A stretch of DNA of 64,000 bases from Euphorbia lathyris. Lineage: Eukaryota > Streptophyta > Magnoliopsida > Malpighiales > Euphorbiaceae. A program made the position numbers and the translations under genes. The DNA lies in NCBI RefSeq assembly GCF_963576675.1, contig NC_088915.1:3787001-3851000 (forward strand), written 5' to 3'. Positions 1 to 10,600 of the stretch are shown here, one piece after another (position 1 is the stretch's first letter; each line of letters begins with the position of its first letter). The notes beneath the pieces are model-generated. The model did no database searches, had not been told where the DNA came from, and saw only the letters and a list, made by a program, of their open reading frames with translations.

Positions 1-1100
1 GGACCTAATTCATTCTAAAGTTATTGAAAAAAATAATAATTTGGTTCTTATCTTATAAAATAGCTTGATTTTGTCAATTCATAAAATGTTTTATGAATTT
101 TGTTTTGAAAATAAAAAATTTAATTTTATCATTTTCAAAATAATTTTGAATAAAAAGTTCCTAAATTTCTACCAAAAAAAAAAGAAAATGATAAAATTGA
201 ATCAATATTTTACGGCACAGATAAAAATTAAGCCATTTTATAAACTAAGTAAAATTTCCAATAACCTCAACATTAAAGTTTAGTTTTTCCTAAAAATAAA
301 TTTGATCCATAGTAAAATTATATATGACTCGACAACACAACAAGAAATCGGTACTATCCGATTAGGTTAATACGAGATTGAAATGAATTTTTTTTTGGGT
401 TGGTTAGGGTTTAATATAATACACTAATTCGAAATTGACACGACATTATCACGACACAAACACAATAATTGCAACCTCTAATATTTATGTTGTTAGTTTA
501 TACACTATTTTTTATTTGGATAAAGGTCAAATTTAACCCTAATGTTTTAGTCAAAGTGCAGATTTTGCCCCTAACGTATGAAATGATGCGAGTTAAACCC
601 TAATTTTTTTCAAGCAATATCAATTTTAGCCCCGCGCTATCGAAAATTTAAAAAGACTGATTTACTGTTATTTAATTATCACGTCGAATCTTTCAAATAA
701 GTTTGTCGATCAATTGAAGCAGATTCATATACTTTTTATTCCTATATTAATAACACTCTAAATATTTTAGACAGTTTGACATAAAAATTATGATTATTTA
801 TATGTAGCAGATTTAGTTTTTAGTAGCATTTTAGCAAAATTTTTGTAATTTTGTTAAACTAAATATCTTAGACATAATTGATATTTGGATGGTCTAAAGT
901 GATTGTAAAATGTATACTAATAAAACATGTTTTTTTTTTCTAATTTTCTATAACGTAGGACTAAAATTGATCTTACTTGGAAACGTTTAAATTTGTATTG
1001 TTTCATATATTAACGTTAAATCGACACATCCTTAAGACGTTAGGGTTAAACTTGGTTTTATCCCTAAAATCTATCTAGTCTTATCCCTAAATTAGTATGA
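1..1100 (+). repeat. End part of a forward TPS-repeat unit
   Basis: No gene is visible. The first ~480 bases match, in direct orientation, 8485-8950 and 16190-16490, and match as reverse complement 20830-21270, 25320-25720 and 29760-30190. From about 515 to 1078 runs a degenerate TIR-like element, opening near GGATAAAGGTCAAATTTAAC and closing near GGTTTTATCCC, which recurs in the other units (for example 20212-20754). The left end of this unit lies outside the window. Confidence 0.75.
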
Positions 1101-1649
1101 ATACTATATTCCTCCTGTATTTTTCCATGTTTATATTAACAAAAAATAAAAAGTAAAATCATATGTCACGCCAAAACAATATTTGCAAGACATGAATTCA
1201 ATTCGGTTAATAAATTAGTATAAATAATTTATTAGTCTTCATATTTTTGCGCACCATATTATTTAGTCTTCCTATTTTGAAAAACACATTATGAGGTCCC
1301 TATCATTTGTCACGCTTAGTCCTTTAGTCCTTTTGTCTATTTTTTAAGCAAACATATGGTATCTTTCACGACAGTCATATTGGGATACAAAACGATCCTA
1401 TTACTCTGTTATTTTTTGTCTATCTATTTACGCCAAAATATAACGGTTACTTTTTTTAAAATACAACCACAGACCAAAACATTAAGAGTAACAGATTTTA
1501 GAGATTCTATGATGTGTTTTCAAAATAGAAGTACTAAACAATGTGTTGGGGATAAAAGAGAGGTCTAATAAATTATCTACCCATAAAATTCTGATACGAT
1601 TTTACTCTCTTATTTTCTCTTGTTCCATCTACTTGGCCCAAAAGTTTAA
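1101..1649. other. AT-rich intergenic stretch with decayed TIR-like sequence
   Basis: No convincing gene. Around 1200-1340 the wording (TTTATTAGTCTTC..., GAGGTCCCTA, CTTTAGTCC) resembles the termini of the Mutator-like element just downstream, so this is probably an older, decayed relative. The 70-codon frame at 1356-1568 has no recognisable domain and I do not call it a gene. Confidence 0.4.
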
Positions 1650-2218
1650 GGGTAATTAATTTATTAGTCCCTATATTTTGACAAAATACACTGTTTAGTC
1701 CCTGTATTTTCAAAAACATACAGTAAGGTCCCTAACCTTTTGCTTAATAAACTGTTTAGTCCTTCCGTTTGTTTGTTAGATTTTTTACCGTTTATGAATT
1801 CGGAAATGACTAAATTACCCTTTACTATTTATCAGTCAAAAGTAATTCACATCTCTATGTCTTTCTCTAACAAACCGCGCTGGAAAAAATGGAGAAATGA
1901 TTGATTCTCTAACCCATAATCGACTCAAATCAACCAGAAGAACACAGAAATGAGAAACAATGAAGATAATGGTCTTATATATTTAATTTTGTGGTAAATG
2001 TAGTTAGTTTTTTAAATAGATTTTGACTTAAATCCGAATTGATTAACAGAATCTTCATTGGAGTCTAACGGTAGGGACTAAACAGTTCACGAAGAAAAAC
2101 GTTAGGGACTAAACAGTTCATCGAGAAAAATGTTAGGGACCTTACCCTGTGTTTTTGAAAATACAGGGACTAAACAGTGTGTTTTATCAAAATATAGGGA
2201 CTAATAAATTAATTACCC
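1650..2218. mobile_element. Mutator-like non-autonomous TIR element, copy 1
   Basis: A 569-bp element with long terminal inverted repeats. The left end GGGTAATTAATTTATTAGTC is mirrored by the right end, and the homology continues inwards for more than 100 bp (GTCCCT...GTTTAGTCC wording on both sides). It is flanked by a perfect 9-bp TSD, AAAGTTTAA, at 1641-1649 and 2219-2227. A 9-bp TSD with long TIRs is the signature of Mutator-like elements. No transposase frame is inside. A second copy lies at 14588-15167. Confidence 0.9.
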
Positions 2219-2227
2219 AAAGTTTAA

Positions 2228-2510
2228 CTTCCCCCGAACTTTCAAAAGTTCTAAATGGTCAGTTATTCCTTTGTAATTACATTCGATAACCTCATATTTC
2301 TGAATAGAATCTTTTGGATGTAGAAAGTGAGAGACATGTTCCGCCACATGTCAAAAAGGAATGCCAAATATATAAATAATTATGAACTCTTGGAACTTCA
2401 ACGAGATAGTTGATGTTTTGAGATTATTGAATACAACTGGACAAGTATAGAGGTTATTAAATGCAATTGGATAAGAATATAAGGTTTTTTAATGTAATTA
2501 GATAAGAATA
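2228..2510 (+). repeat. TPS-repeat unit, short host stretch between two insertions
   Basis: Low-complexity AT-rich DNA whose wording (GGTTATTGAATGCAATTGGATAAGAATA) recurs as reverse complement near 61.0-61.2 kb and in the segments following P1 near 20.0, 24.6 and 29.0 kb. No gene. Confidence 0.5.
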
Positions 2511-3299
2511 GGGATAAGGTATCAAAATAGGGCTAAGGTTTTTGAGGAAGTATCAATTTAGGCTCAACGTTCAAAATAGCACCAATATAGGCTTAACGTC
2601 TACAACATAATATCAATTTACGCTTAAAGTTTACAATATAGCATTAATTTAGGCCTCATATACAAAATAGCACCAATATAGGCTTAAAGTTTACAAAATA
2701 ATACAAATTTAAGCTTAACGTTTACAAAATATATCCAAATTAAGCTACACGGCACAATTAAATTAATCATATTATATTCTTGTCCACTAAGATCTCATGT
2801 AATATGAGCAAACTAAAAGTAATTGAATATCTACAATATTGTTCGAAATATTGTAGATAGTCAATGACATATATCAATATTATTTTCACAAGCGTTCGAA
2901 ATATTCAATTACTTTTAGTTTGCATATATTATTACATGAGCCATGAAATTTAGGATCAAACAAATATAAGGTTTTAATGGACAATAATACTAATTAATTA
3001 TATTATAATAAATAAGAAAATAGAACTAAATAAAAAGATAACATGTAAAGTTAATAGGAAAAGAATATAATATGGTTAATTTAATTATGACGGTTAGCTT
3101 AAATTGGATATATTTTGTAAACGTTAAGCCTATATTGGTGCTATTTTGTACGTGAGGCTTAAATTGATGCTATATTGTAAACGTTAAGCCTAAATTGATA
3201 TTATGTTGTAAACGCTAAGCCTATATTGGTGCTATTTTGAACGTTGAACCTAAATTGATACTTTTCCAAAAATGTTAGGTCTATTTTAGTACTTATCCC
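2511..3299. mobile_element. TIR element with internally repeated termini (Mutator-like)
   Basis: A 789-bp element starting GGGATAAGGTATCAAAATAG and ending CTATTTTAGTACTTATCCC. Each terminal region is built from a tandem motif of about 30-35 bp (variants of AGGCTTAACGTTTACAAAATA plus ATCAATTTAGGC), and the right side is the inverted counterpart of the left. The flanks ATAAGAATA (2502-2510) and ATAAGAAGC (3300-3308) agree at 7 of 9 positions, consistent with an aged 9-bp TSD. The core (2820-2930) holds a smaller palindrome around ATTGAATATCTACAATATT. There is no transposase gene. A related piece sits inside the CACTA element at 47868-48136. Confidence 0.7.
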
Positions 3300-3554
3300 A
3301 TAAGAAGCTTAATATATGAAGCTTAATATTTTATACTAATTAAATATCTCACACAAATGACCTCGCCTATATAACTGTAGGTACTGTTTTCATGACTCTT
3401 GTTTTCTCCGCCCCTCTCTTCTCTTCTCTGTAAATGTGTTTGTGCATTCCATATTAATACCTCCCCCAAGAGATCTCAAATCTGGAAAGTTGTTGTGATG
3501 TTGATGGTGTGCGATTAGGGTTTACCTTCTGCAGAAAGTGGCTCAACAGATCTT

Positions 3555-3665
3555 CTAGGTAACAAATCTATGAAAACCAATGCTTTTAGAATCTCATCAA
3601 GTGATAGTCATGAACCTCCATGACGTTATCTGCTAAAATATTAATAGCACAAAGCTCTATATTTG
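3555..3665 (-). pseudogene. TPS fragment P1 (unit beta)
   Basis: On the minus strand this reads a short remnant of the region around LADNVMEV and DDF of class II trehalose-6-phosphate synthases, matching better-preserved P1 pieces at 10200-10600 and 19530-19935. It is too short and broken to encode anything. Confidence 0.55.
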
Positions 3666-4059
3666 AATTGCCCAATTCCAAGTTATTTCTGAGTTTTTGT
3701 TGGCATTTACTATTTGTTGCTCATTGGATTTTGATTCTATAATGTTTTTTTTTTGCAGGAAATATTTTCTTTCCGAGCAACTACTTGAAAGCTATTGAAT
3801 TTTAGAAGCATAATTCTTTCTGGTAAAACTTTGGACTTTTCATCTCTTGAATTTTAGGTTTTAATGAGAATTGCGAAGCGATCTATATTACTCCTAATCT
3901 ACGCTATTGGGAAATATGCGTATCTATTGAATTTCCAGGGGTAGTTCTGAGAGTCTCATAGTTGTCATAGAAGCTTCAGGAACTCCTTTTATTAGTTTAA
4001 GGAGGCAGAATCTCCAAATAGTAACAAGTCTTGGAAATAGGTACATCGGAAGTATCAAT

Positions 4060-4654
4060 CCACGAAAAACAATAATATAAAGAAGTGATTATATTTCATG
4101 TTGGGATGTGAAAACCACTGGTAGCAAAGAAAATGACACTTTCTTAATGCATATGTATAAATAGGAAACAGCTAGCAGATAAATACCTATAACTTGCACA
4201 AGCATGTGAGAGTTTTTCTGGAGGTAGTCATAATGCTCAGATTTGACTCTTACAATACTTCCTACTATCTTTTCTTCAAATGTTTCTGAATCCTGGAGAA
4301 GCTCCTGAACTAAACTTATCCGGAGATAAGTTTAATATTATCAGCAATCACCATTTCATTATTCCTGATAATATTAAACTTATCTACCTGAAAAAGAGTT
4401 TAGTTCAGGAGCTTCTCCAGGATTCAGAAACATTTAAAGAAAAGATAGTACGAAGTATTGTAAGAGTCAATTCTGACCCTTATGACAACCTCGAGAAAAA
4501 CTCTCACATGCTTGTTCATGTTATAGGTATTTATCTGCTAGATGTTTCCTATTTATAAATATGCATATAAGAAAGTGTCATTTTCTTTGGTACCAGTGGT
4601 TTTCACATCCGAACATGAACTATAATCACTTCTTTATATTATTGTTTTTCGTGG
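4060..4654. repeat. Long hairpin: inverted repeat with ~280-bp arms
   Basis: The left arm begins CCACGAAAAACAATAATATA and the right arm ends with its complement, TATATTATTGTTTTTCGTGG. The arms continue inward through matching blocks (the GACACTTTCTTA block, the CATGTGAGAG block, GGAGAAGCTCCTGAAC) to a short centre near 4345-4363. The 92-codon plus-strand frame at 4280-4558 is a by-product of this palindrome. No clear TSD is seen. An inverted paralogue with a longer centre lies at 58800-59604. Whether it is a foldback transposon or an inverted duplication is open. Confidence 0.85.
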
Positions 4655-4664
4655 AAATTGGGAT

Positions 4665-5115
4665 AATAATTTGAAGTCAGCATCCCAATTCAATATGTAT
4701 ATGGAGCAAATGCAACAAGTCTTGGAAAAAGCTTGGATGTCCTACCATGAGAAAGAGCATGCTTATCAAAACTTGAGTATGCAACATCAAATGTTGCTTA
4801 GCGAGTTCGATCATCAGAAGACATATGGAGACTTCTAGGCTCAAACACGAACTATACATGACGAGAAATCTCTTAGATGGCTATGAAAAAAGCTTTGAAG
4901 GAGACAACTAAAGAATTCACCGAGTATGGTGGTCCTTAAGAACCAATTTACATGGATACAGGGTCTGGTGGTCCTATTTTGAGCACGGGTGAACAGGAGA
5001 AGTTGCCTTTTAAAGAAGAGATGACACAATATGCTCCAGCTGAAGAATAAGATATGACAGAATGTGCTCCATCCGAAAAACAAGTTACTCAACAATCTAT
5101 TTAACTGATCCAACT
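4665..5115 (+). pseudogene. Coiled-coil gene fragment, broken copy
   Basis: Plus-strand homologue of the better reading frame at 58275-58784 (minus). Translation shows the same start (MYMEQMQQVLEKA), a SEFDHQ block, then a deletion of about 20 codons and a frameshift before the LKHELYMTRNLLDGYEK block, followed by stops. The C-terminal part (EEMTQ, then an acidic tail to the stop at ~5104) is recognisable. I cannot name the family. The composition suggests a coiled coil. It directly abuts the hairpin, as the 58-kb copy does. Confidence 0.7.
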
Positions 5116-5639
5116 TTATGTTTTAAGTGAAATTTGATTGAAACTTTTTAACTTTGTTTTAAACATTGTTGGTATGCTAATTTTTGTTATTAGACGTTTC
5201 TATCATAATTAGTTTGTCTATGATAAAACTATGCCAGCTATGCTTGGAAGGTAACTTGATTTGAATGTTATCTACATCAGCCTATGATCCTCTGTATCTT
5301 TATGAGATGTTTTTAATTGAAATTATTTGATCCAATTTAATTCCATTTGACATCTTAATATGTATTTCCATTGTTTCCAAGTAAATAGAGTGAAAATTTC
5401 TATATGCGCATTTCTGAATTAGAAGGATTATATATGTGCTAAGTTTCACACAAATAGATATCAGAAATGTTATTTCTAAAAAGAAACGTAAATATAAACG
5501 AAAAAGAAATGTTATGTTCATCTTTGACTGTTATTTCAGTTGTGGTCATATAAATGTAAGACTTGCTCCATATTTTCAAAATTAAACCCACCACGTTAAT
5601 AAATGTGATGCAAATAATTGACATCTTTCTTTTATTCAC

Positions 5640-6290
5640 TATAAAGGAGATTCAGATACTCCATCATCATAAGGTTCAAATGGAGTAGATGGTTATTCAG
5701 CTTTGATGAGGATTTAGTATGTGGCTTGATAAGTTTTGACAAGTTGCTGCAGCAAGCATACTTTTCTGCTAATGAAATTTTTGCAGATCGGGTTATGGGT
5801 TCATAACTATCACTTGATGGTGTTCCCTACTTTCTTGAGGAAGTGTTTCTACCGAGTTAAGCATTGTTTCTTCCTTCATAGTCCATTCCTCTCTTTAATA
5901 ATGCTCTTTTTAAGGATAGATGTTTGATTAAAGAAATTGCATTCTTTTAAGGGCATATATGAAGATTCACCGAAGGGAACACGGTCTGTTTGCATAACGG
6001 TACCGACATATTTTTTTTTACAACGGAGAACCATCATTTATAGGGATGGTTTGGCCCCTACTCATCTATCCATCTTTATTTGCGATTGCGGCTCCCAACA
6101 TATGAAGGGTTATGCATTTTCTTTTATGCTCCAATGAGGCCAAAACAATGTCTTTCCTCAAATTTTTGAGGAAGTGTTCCTACCGAGTTAAGCTTGGTTT
6201 TTTCCTTCATAGATCATTTTCTTCGTCGGAAATTTATCAAATTCTACCAGTTAGAGACGAGATTATGTAAGCATTGCTCAATGCTCTAGT
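5640..6290 (+). pseudogene. TPS fragment P2 (unit beta), two broken pieces
   Basis: The first piece (5730-5900) translates in pieces to SANEIFADRVMG, VHNYHLMVFPTFLRKCFYRV and FFLHSP. These match the GT20 synthase domain of plant trehalose-6-phosphate synthases, where the HDYHLM and TFLRK blocks lie near the substrate-binding core. A second, partly overlapping piece (6155-6290) repeats LRKCSYRVKLG and the region corresponding to SSEIYRTLPVRDEI. Between them, 5937-6137 encodes an unrecognised 66-codon frame that recurs at 45987-46184 (minus). Frameshifts and stops rule out function. Confidence 0.75.
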
Positions 6291-7203
6291 TTAATAGGTA
6301 GAATGGTTTTTGTCTTTTAAAGTTAGAGTTTGATTACAATGAAACTAATGTTATTCTAAATTAGTAAATGAATATGTTGTTCTAGTCATGTGCACCCAAT
6401 GACGTTCAATTTCCAATTCCAAATTATTATTTTTTTTTTGTTGAGGATGTTACAAAAATATTTCAGAATGTTACAACCAAGATTTGCATTTTCAGGCTAC
6501 CTGAATTTCGTAAGCAGCTTCTGACTCGCCTTTCACAATCATTCCACACCACAAAATCAGCAATCCGCTCTAAATTAGAGTAGAACAAATAAATATTGTC
6601 ATGATTATTGATATACGTGAATATCAGATTTGGACAGACCAAACATATTTATATAGAAATTTTATTTTATCGAACTTATTCACGTCTCCTCCTCTGGTAA
6701 AATTTTGTCTTATGGTTTAAAGGTGTAGAAAAAATGACTGAAACTGTAAAAGTAACTAAACATATCTCTTGAGTGGCTGCTATATCTCTTATCTTATGTT
6801 TTCTTTTCTTTGGTGCTCCTCTTTTATGTATCACAGAAGGTTAACAATATTTTATTATATGGTAGACAACAGCTTCACACCAAATGGTTGAATTTAAGTA
6901 AAATGGTATTTTATTACATATTTTCTCATATTTGGAGTTTACCCCCAAATTCCATTCTTAACCAACTAAGAGTAGTTTAAGCTTCCCTGTAACTTCGTGG
7001 TAAGATTGAAGAAAATTAGGGATAAGATAAGTTTTTTTCCCTGCCAAGTAGTCCACGCTTTCTTAACTCTAGCAGCTCAACCGGTGGGACTCAATCAAAC
7101 TGTTCTTCTAGAAATGATGGGATACTCACAGCACCAAACAAATCTTATTTTTAGATTTAGTTTCAGACAAATCAATCTACTTAATCTTATAATTAATAAA
7201 TTG

Positions 7204-8375
7204 CACTACAAGAAAATCACTAGTTAAGGACTGAAATTAATGACTAAATCAATTTTAGTCATTAATTTACTACTAACGTTAGTCACTAACATTATTGTTG
7301 GTTGGAAATTAATAGATAGTGAATTCGCTGCACAAATAAAGACCAAATGCTGGTCATTATCTTTTTGGGTCCTCAAAAATATTAATATAAAAGTATTAAT
7401 ATATATAATTATTTCTATTATTCCTCTTTTATCTCTCTACTGCTCTTCAGAACATAACATTGACGGGAGAGAAAACCGAGACATAAACCTAGCTCTCGTT
7501 TCTCAACTTCGGCTTAAACATCGGGCATCCCTTCTAGATCTGTTCATCCCTCTCTTCTCCACCCAACATCCTTCTCCTCTCCTTTATCTCTCTTGTCCAT
7601 GTTTTTGTTTTTTCTAATTGCGAAAACTGAAAACCTACGGAGAACTACTGAACTGTCGATCTGAGAGAGCGAAGTAGCGAAATCATCGTTCCGAAAGAGC
7701 AGGTACTTAGGGTTTTGCTTTAATTCCTTCTCTCTTACTAAAATCTTGCATTTCTTAGATTTCTAGGGTTTTTCTTTCTACCCATTTTCTCTTTTGATTT
7801 GATTAAGGAACTGTATGCTCAGAGGGCGTCCATGTATGACATATTGATTTCGTGGAAAGCTTCATGACCTTTTGGCATTAATTACTGATAGATTTTTTAG
7901 TTCTCTTACTTTTAGATTTCTGAACAAGTTGTGTAATTTATGTTTTAGTTATTTGTTTGTTGGACATGAACTCTCTTCAATCCAAAGCTAGTTTTCTGTT
8001 TTGGTGCAAATTAATTAATTTACAAAAAAGAAAAAGTTATCCAGTTTAGTGACGGAAAGGTTGGCCACAAATATGCCATTTCCTTCAGTAAGGCAGGGAT
8101 GGGCAATATCTCAGAAGCACAATTAGCGACCAAATTGTATGGGGTTTGCGACTAAATATTTAGTCGGTAACCTAGCGACATCTTTTTACAACCATATAAT
8201 GCTGGTCGCGAAGCTAACGACTGAATCAAAAAAATTGTCACTAACCTGTTACCAACCAGCCAGTTACTGACCGAACGATGTCAGTCGGTAACTCATGAAA
8301 TTCAGTCGGTAAACGAGTTTAGGGACTGAATTGCGACCGAATTTTCAGTCCCTAACTGTAAATTTTCTTGTAGTG
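7204..8375. mobile_element. Non-autonomous mini-CACTA transposon
   Basis: An 1172-bp element with perfect 14-bp termini CACTACAAGAAAAT / ATTTTCTTGTAGTG and a 3-bp TSD, TTG (7201-7203 and 8376-8378). The paralogous unit at about 16050-16065 reads straight through the site (AATAAATTG then TAATAAC), giving an unoccupied site. Near the right end (8040-8345) short motifs around GACTGAA, TTTAGTCGGTAAC and GCGACC are repeated in both orientations, as expected for subterminal transposase-binding repeats. There is no transposase. The 125-codon frame at 7240-7617 has no domain. The pyrimidine-rich 7480-7700 looks like a captured leader but cannot be assigned. Confidence 0.92.
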
Positions 8376-9208
8376 TTGTAATAATTTTTTTAATTCCAAT
8401 ATCCTTTCAAAAACCGAGCACACACATAGTATGCACATCATGTGATTTTATTTTGTTTAATTCGTAATTTTTCTCAAACTTATAAGGCTAACTCCTTCTA
8501 AAGTTATTGAAAAAAAATTAGTTTTGTCCTTATCCTATAAAACATCTTAATTTTGTCCATTCATAATTTCTTTTGTGAATTTTATTTTGATAATAGAAAA
8601 TTTGATTTAGTTTTATCATTTTCAAAATATTTTCGAATAAAAAGTTTCCACGGAATTTATTAGAAAATAATAAAATTGAACCAATATGTTACATCAAGGA
8701 TAAAAATTAAGCCATTTTATAAAATTAGAGGGAAATTTCCAATAACCTCATGATTAAAATTGAGGTTTTCCTAAAAATAAATCTGATCCATAGTAAAATT
8801 ATATATGACTCGACAACACCGACACTATCCCGATTAGGTTAATACGAGATTGAAATGACCTTTTTTGGGTTAGATTACGGTTACTCATTTTGACACTAAT
8901 TCGAAATTGACACGACATGATCACGATACAAACTCAATAGTTGCAACATGTAATATTTATGTTGTAAGTTTTTATACATTTTTTATTGGGACAATGGTCT
9001 AATTTAACTGTGCCGCTTCAATCAAAGTGCAGGTTTAATGTATGAAGTGATGCAAATTAAACCCTAATTTTTTCAAGCAATACCAATTTTAACCAAGCTC
9101 TGTCCAAAATTTAAAAAGACTGGTTTACTGTCATTGAATTGTCACATAGTATCTTCCAAATAAGTTTGTCGTTAAATCGAAGAAATTTCATATATTTTTT
9201 ATTTGTTT
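8376..9208 (+). repeat. TPS-repeat unit beta, end part
   Basis: No gene. It matches 1-1050 and 16040-16490 in direct orientation and 20550-21400 in reverse complement. It includes part of the degenerate TIR-like element typical of this region (from ~8985) and is cut by a LINE fragment at about 9209. Confidence 0.75.
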
Positions 9209-9640
9209 TTCAATTTTTTTTTTGATAAAATAAGTACATCATTTCATAGATAAAACACATCAAAGTACAACAAAAAATAAGGAACAATACCTTACATAAG
9301 TACAGGCTATGCCTAGTCCAGAAACCATAAAGGTAAGAAAATGACTACAATGAGCAAAAGAAACCATTAAAGGCACAACAAAAACAAACAGAAACATATA
9401 CTTTTTGAAACTCAAAATTTACAGATAAACACTTTTAATCCAATCTCCATCATTTAAACTTCTCTGAATCTTCCTTTCTTTCGCAACCACAAAGATATAG
9501 TGATCTACGTATAAGATCTATCATTTCTGCTCTTGCTAAAACAGAAAATGTTATAAATGAAAGATAAAAAAAACAGATGTAATTGAAGCAGATTAAGAGA
9601 TCCTGTAAAATATATGTAAAATATATTTGTTTTTTATTAC
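9209..9640 (-). mobile_element. 5'-truncated LINE fragment with poly(A)
   Basis: On the minus strand a short tail region (GATGTACTTATTTTATC) runs into an A-run at 9209-9221, the hallmark of a non-LTR retrotransposon 3' end. Upstream the sequence could be a LINE C-terminus and 3' UTR, but no domain is preserved well enough to name. The host words on either side (ATATTTTTTATTTGTTTTTC at 9190-9208; ATATTTGTTTTTTATTAC near 9621-9638) look like an imperfect TSD. The right border is approximate. Confidence 0.55.
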
Positions 9641-9742
9641 TATCTTAATAACACTGCAAATCTTTTAGAGAATTTGACAAAAAAAAGTTATGATTAATTT
9701 ATATGTAACAGATTTAGTTTTTAGCATTTTAGCAGAATTTTT

Positions 9743-10007
9743 AGCATTCATAGGTATCTCCTATGTGAGATTTGAATAGAAGGTAGCCCATCTATCATCC
9801 CCTCAGACCAAGGACCACAAGCCTTCCCTTCAGCGATAATCTGTCTAATCATCTTGTACCGCCGCCTGACCACCACAATATCAGGAAGACTTTCGACAGA
9901 AGGCACCAAGCACAGATTTCCCATCGCAAGGTCGGACTGAGAGCCTCCCACATCTCCTTAGATCTCATGCACGTTCTCCCAGCCGAACCATCGGCTCTGA
10001 TACCATT
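9743..10007 (-). mobile_element. Internal part of a TRIM-like LTR element with PBS
   Basis: Next to the LTR at 10008-10198, the minus strand carries TGGTATCAGAGCC (10005-9993), a perfect primer-binding site for initiator methionine tRNA as used by many plant LTR elements. The rest is internal sequence with a 67-codon minus-strand frame (9748-9951) without a recognisable domain. No 3' LTR is present, so the element is cut short on this side. Confidence 0.75.
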
Positions 10008-10198
10008 TGTTGGGCCCACAAGTTCACCAACAGCTCCACCATTAGTATAATATTTTCCGCTTTGGGCCGAGCCCGCACGGATTTGTTTTTTGGCTCCTTC
10101 CCAAAAGGCCTCATCCTAATGTAGTTGGTGAACTTCTTTATAAACTATGCAACTCCCTTATATCTTTCCAATGTGGGACTTGGGATGTATACTCAACA
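10008..10198 (-). mobile_element. 191-bp LTR of a TRIM-like retroelement
   Basis: Begins TGTTGGGCCCACAAG and ends ATACTCAACA (TGTTG.../...CAACA termini), with the PBS two bases away on the low-coordinate side, so it is a 5' LTR of a minus-strand element. A TATA motif reads TTATAAAG on the minus strand near 10145-10136. The short length and the absence of pol suggest a TRIM-type non-autonomous element. Confidence 0.8.
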
Positions 10199-10199
10199 G

Positions 10200-10600
10200 T
10201 TAGGATTAGGGTTTACCTTCTCCAGAAAGTGGCATAATCAAATCTATAGAAATCAATGCTTAGGATTAGGTTTTATCTTTTCTAGAAAGCTAGCATTCAG
10301 CAATGCTTTTAGGATCTGATTTCTAACTGCTCCGTCGTGCGTAAATTTCTAATGAGAATCAAGATAGAAACCCTTCCTCGGGAAAGAAGGGAGGAGCATC
10401 AAGGGATGGTCATGAACCCTACAAAATCATCTTTGGGATTAATAACCTCCATAACTTTATCTGCTAAAATATTATTAGCAAAAAAAGAGTTGTGTTTGTT
10501 TACAGGTGAATTGAGCAATTGTAACTTCTTTATGTGTTTTTGTTTTTTGTTGCTCACCAATCCATATGTATTTTGATGTTGTCTTAATTTTTTTTGCACG
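10200..10600 (-). pseudogene. TPS fragment P1 (unit gamma)
   Basis: The minus strand reads FFANNILADKVMEVINPKDD (part of the TPS synthase domain), then a lesion where the family has the VHDYHLMVLP block, then in shifted frames remnants of the RDEILKALLNA block and an FDYATF word resembling TPS FDYARHF. In-frame stops and frameshifts are frequent. Confidence 0.75.

Larger units (their letters stand above)
3400..7203 (+). repeat. TPS-repeat unit beta (forward)
   Basis: Forward unit holding, in order, a minus-strand TPS piece P1 (3555-3665), a polypyrimidine-GCAG sequence resembling a 3' splice site (near 3750), a 595-bp hairpin (4060-4654), a coiled-coil gene fragment (4665-5115) and a plus-strand TPS piece P2 (5640-6290), then conserved non-coding DNA to the mini-CACTA at 7204. 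The stretch 5110-6000 returns as reverse complement at 46.0-46.6 kb and the hairpin plus coiled-coil part at 58.36-59.60 kb, so the right end of the window carries an inverted duplicate of this unit. Confidence 0.8.

Noticed and set aside
4280..4558. 92-codon plus-strand frame
   Set aside because: It spans the centre of the 4060-4654 palindrome; the coding look comes from the inverted repeat.
5300..5639. Minus-strand frames of 66-73 codons
   Set aside because: AT-rich non-coding part of unit beta; not conserved as frames in the reverse copy at 46.2-46.4 kb.
7240..7617. 125-codon frame in the mini-CACTA
   Set aside because: No domain; low-complexity start and pyrimidine-tract end. Possibly captured leader sequence but not supported as a gene.
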